Assembly: GCA_900553885.1 (NCBI GenBank)
Contig: USFD01000139.1
Coordinates: forward strand, 1 to 5,531
Length of the DNA stretch: 5,531 nt
DNA from: an uncultured Ruminococcus sp.
Lineage (GTDB): Bacteria > Bacillota > Clostridia > Lachnospirales > Lachnospiraceae
Direction: 5' to 3'
The position numbers were made by a program, and so were the translations under genes. Positions 5,431 to 5,531 of the stretch are shown in pieces. Each line of letters begins with the position of its first letter. Position 1 is the stretch's first letter. The notes below the pieces were generated by a model. That model saw nothing but the letters and a program-made list of their open reading frames with translations. It was not told the origin of the DNA and ran no database searches.

Positions 5431-5531
5431 GAATGAAACTTTTAACTGATTACAATTTATTTCGGGAATAATTTTCAGGAGACCAGCTATGAAAAGTCAA
5501 GTATAAATTAGCAAAAAATTTCTTTTAGGTA

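Larger units (their letters stand above)
5239..5531. other. AT-rich divergent intergenic region, 5' of the hydrogenase cluster
   Basis: This 293-nt stretch carries no gene of useful length. It must hold the promoter of the minus-strand cluster, but I found no -35/-10 pair with good spacing in that direction. Minus-strand -10-like words are TATGAT, twice overlapping at 5283-5293, and TATAAC at 5423-5428. In the plus direction there is a good extended -10 promoter (5402-5430). A ribosome-site-like AGGAG (5477-5481) comes 7 nt before ATG at 5489, but that frame stops after five codons (MKSQV, 5489-5506). An imperfect dyad lies at 5301-5324 and a weak Rex-like box at 5439-5456. The arrangement suggests a divergent gene starting beyond 5531. 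Confidence 0.7.

Noticed and set aside
5469..5483. CodY-like sequence on the plus strand (AATTTTCAG half-site)
   Set aside because: One half matches AATTTTCWG well but the other half is largely lost, and AT-rich DNA gives many such half matches.
1..5531. CRISPR arrays, insertion sequences, tRNA or rRNA genes
   Set aside because: I saw no regularly spaced repeats, transposase motifs, terminal inverted repeats or RNA-gene signatures anywhere in the window.

Overview
This window holds one co-directional gene cluster on the minus strand (5238 down to 118). It encodes an NAD(H)-linked, multi-subunit [FeFe]-hydrogenase of the electron-bifurcating HydABC / HndABCD type. In transcription order the genes are: a NuoE-like [2Fe-2S] subunit (hydC/hndA), a stand-alone GHKL ATPase-domain protein of unknown role, a small thioredoxin-fold ferredoxin (hndB-like), a NuoF-like flavoprotein (hydB/hndC) and the H-cluster catalytic subunit (hydA/hndD). 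The order is that of hndABCD in Desulfovibrio fructosovorans, with the ATPase inserted after the first gene. No maturase gene (hydE, hydF, hydG) lies in the window.

The organism is probably an anaerobic fermentative Firmicute, most likely of the Clostridia and perhaps Lachnospiraceae. This is inferred from the gene set, the strong GGAGG-type ribosome sites, moderate-GC genes and an AT-rich intergenic region. The species cannot be named from this sequence.

Layout: 1-117 is the 3' flank of the cluster and is moderately GC-rich with several short hairpins, including a perfect 7-bp stem at 2-22. hydA is 118-1863, hydB 1878-3665 and hndB-like 3685-4068. A purine-rich 110-nt gap follows at 4069-4178, then the ATPase at 4179-4739 and hydC at 4744-5238. 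An AT-rich region at 5239-5531 contains the cluster's 5' region and a good divergent plus-strand promoter (5402-5430) that probably serves a gene beyond the right edge.

How the parts work together (from knowledge of the family): the FMN subunit HydB exchanges electrons with NAD(H). [2Fe-2S] and [4Fe-4S] clusters in HydC, HydB and HydA link the flavin to ferredoxin and to the H-cluster in HydA. NADH and reduced ferredoxin can then be oxidised together to make H2, or the reverse. The HndB-like protein is a further cluster carrier and is a visible paralogue of the HydB N-terminal domain. The ATPase-domain protein has no known step in this chemistry. Its placement, 4 nt after hydC and inside the operon, makes it the least explained part of the window.

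The points most worth a second look are the embedded ATPase, a paired substitution around the H-cluster (Ser in the L1 motif, extra Cys in L3), the missing fourth cysteine in the HndB-like protein, the 110-nt gap with a 50-codon overlapping frame, and the divergent promoter with a 5-codon minigene.
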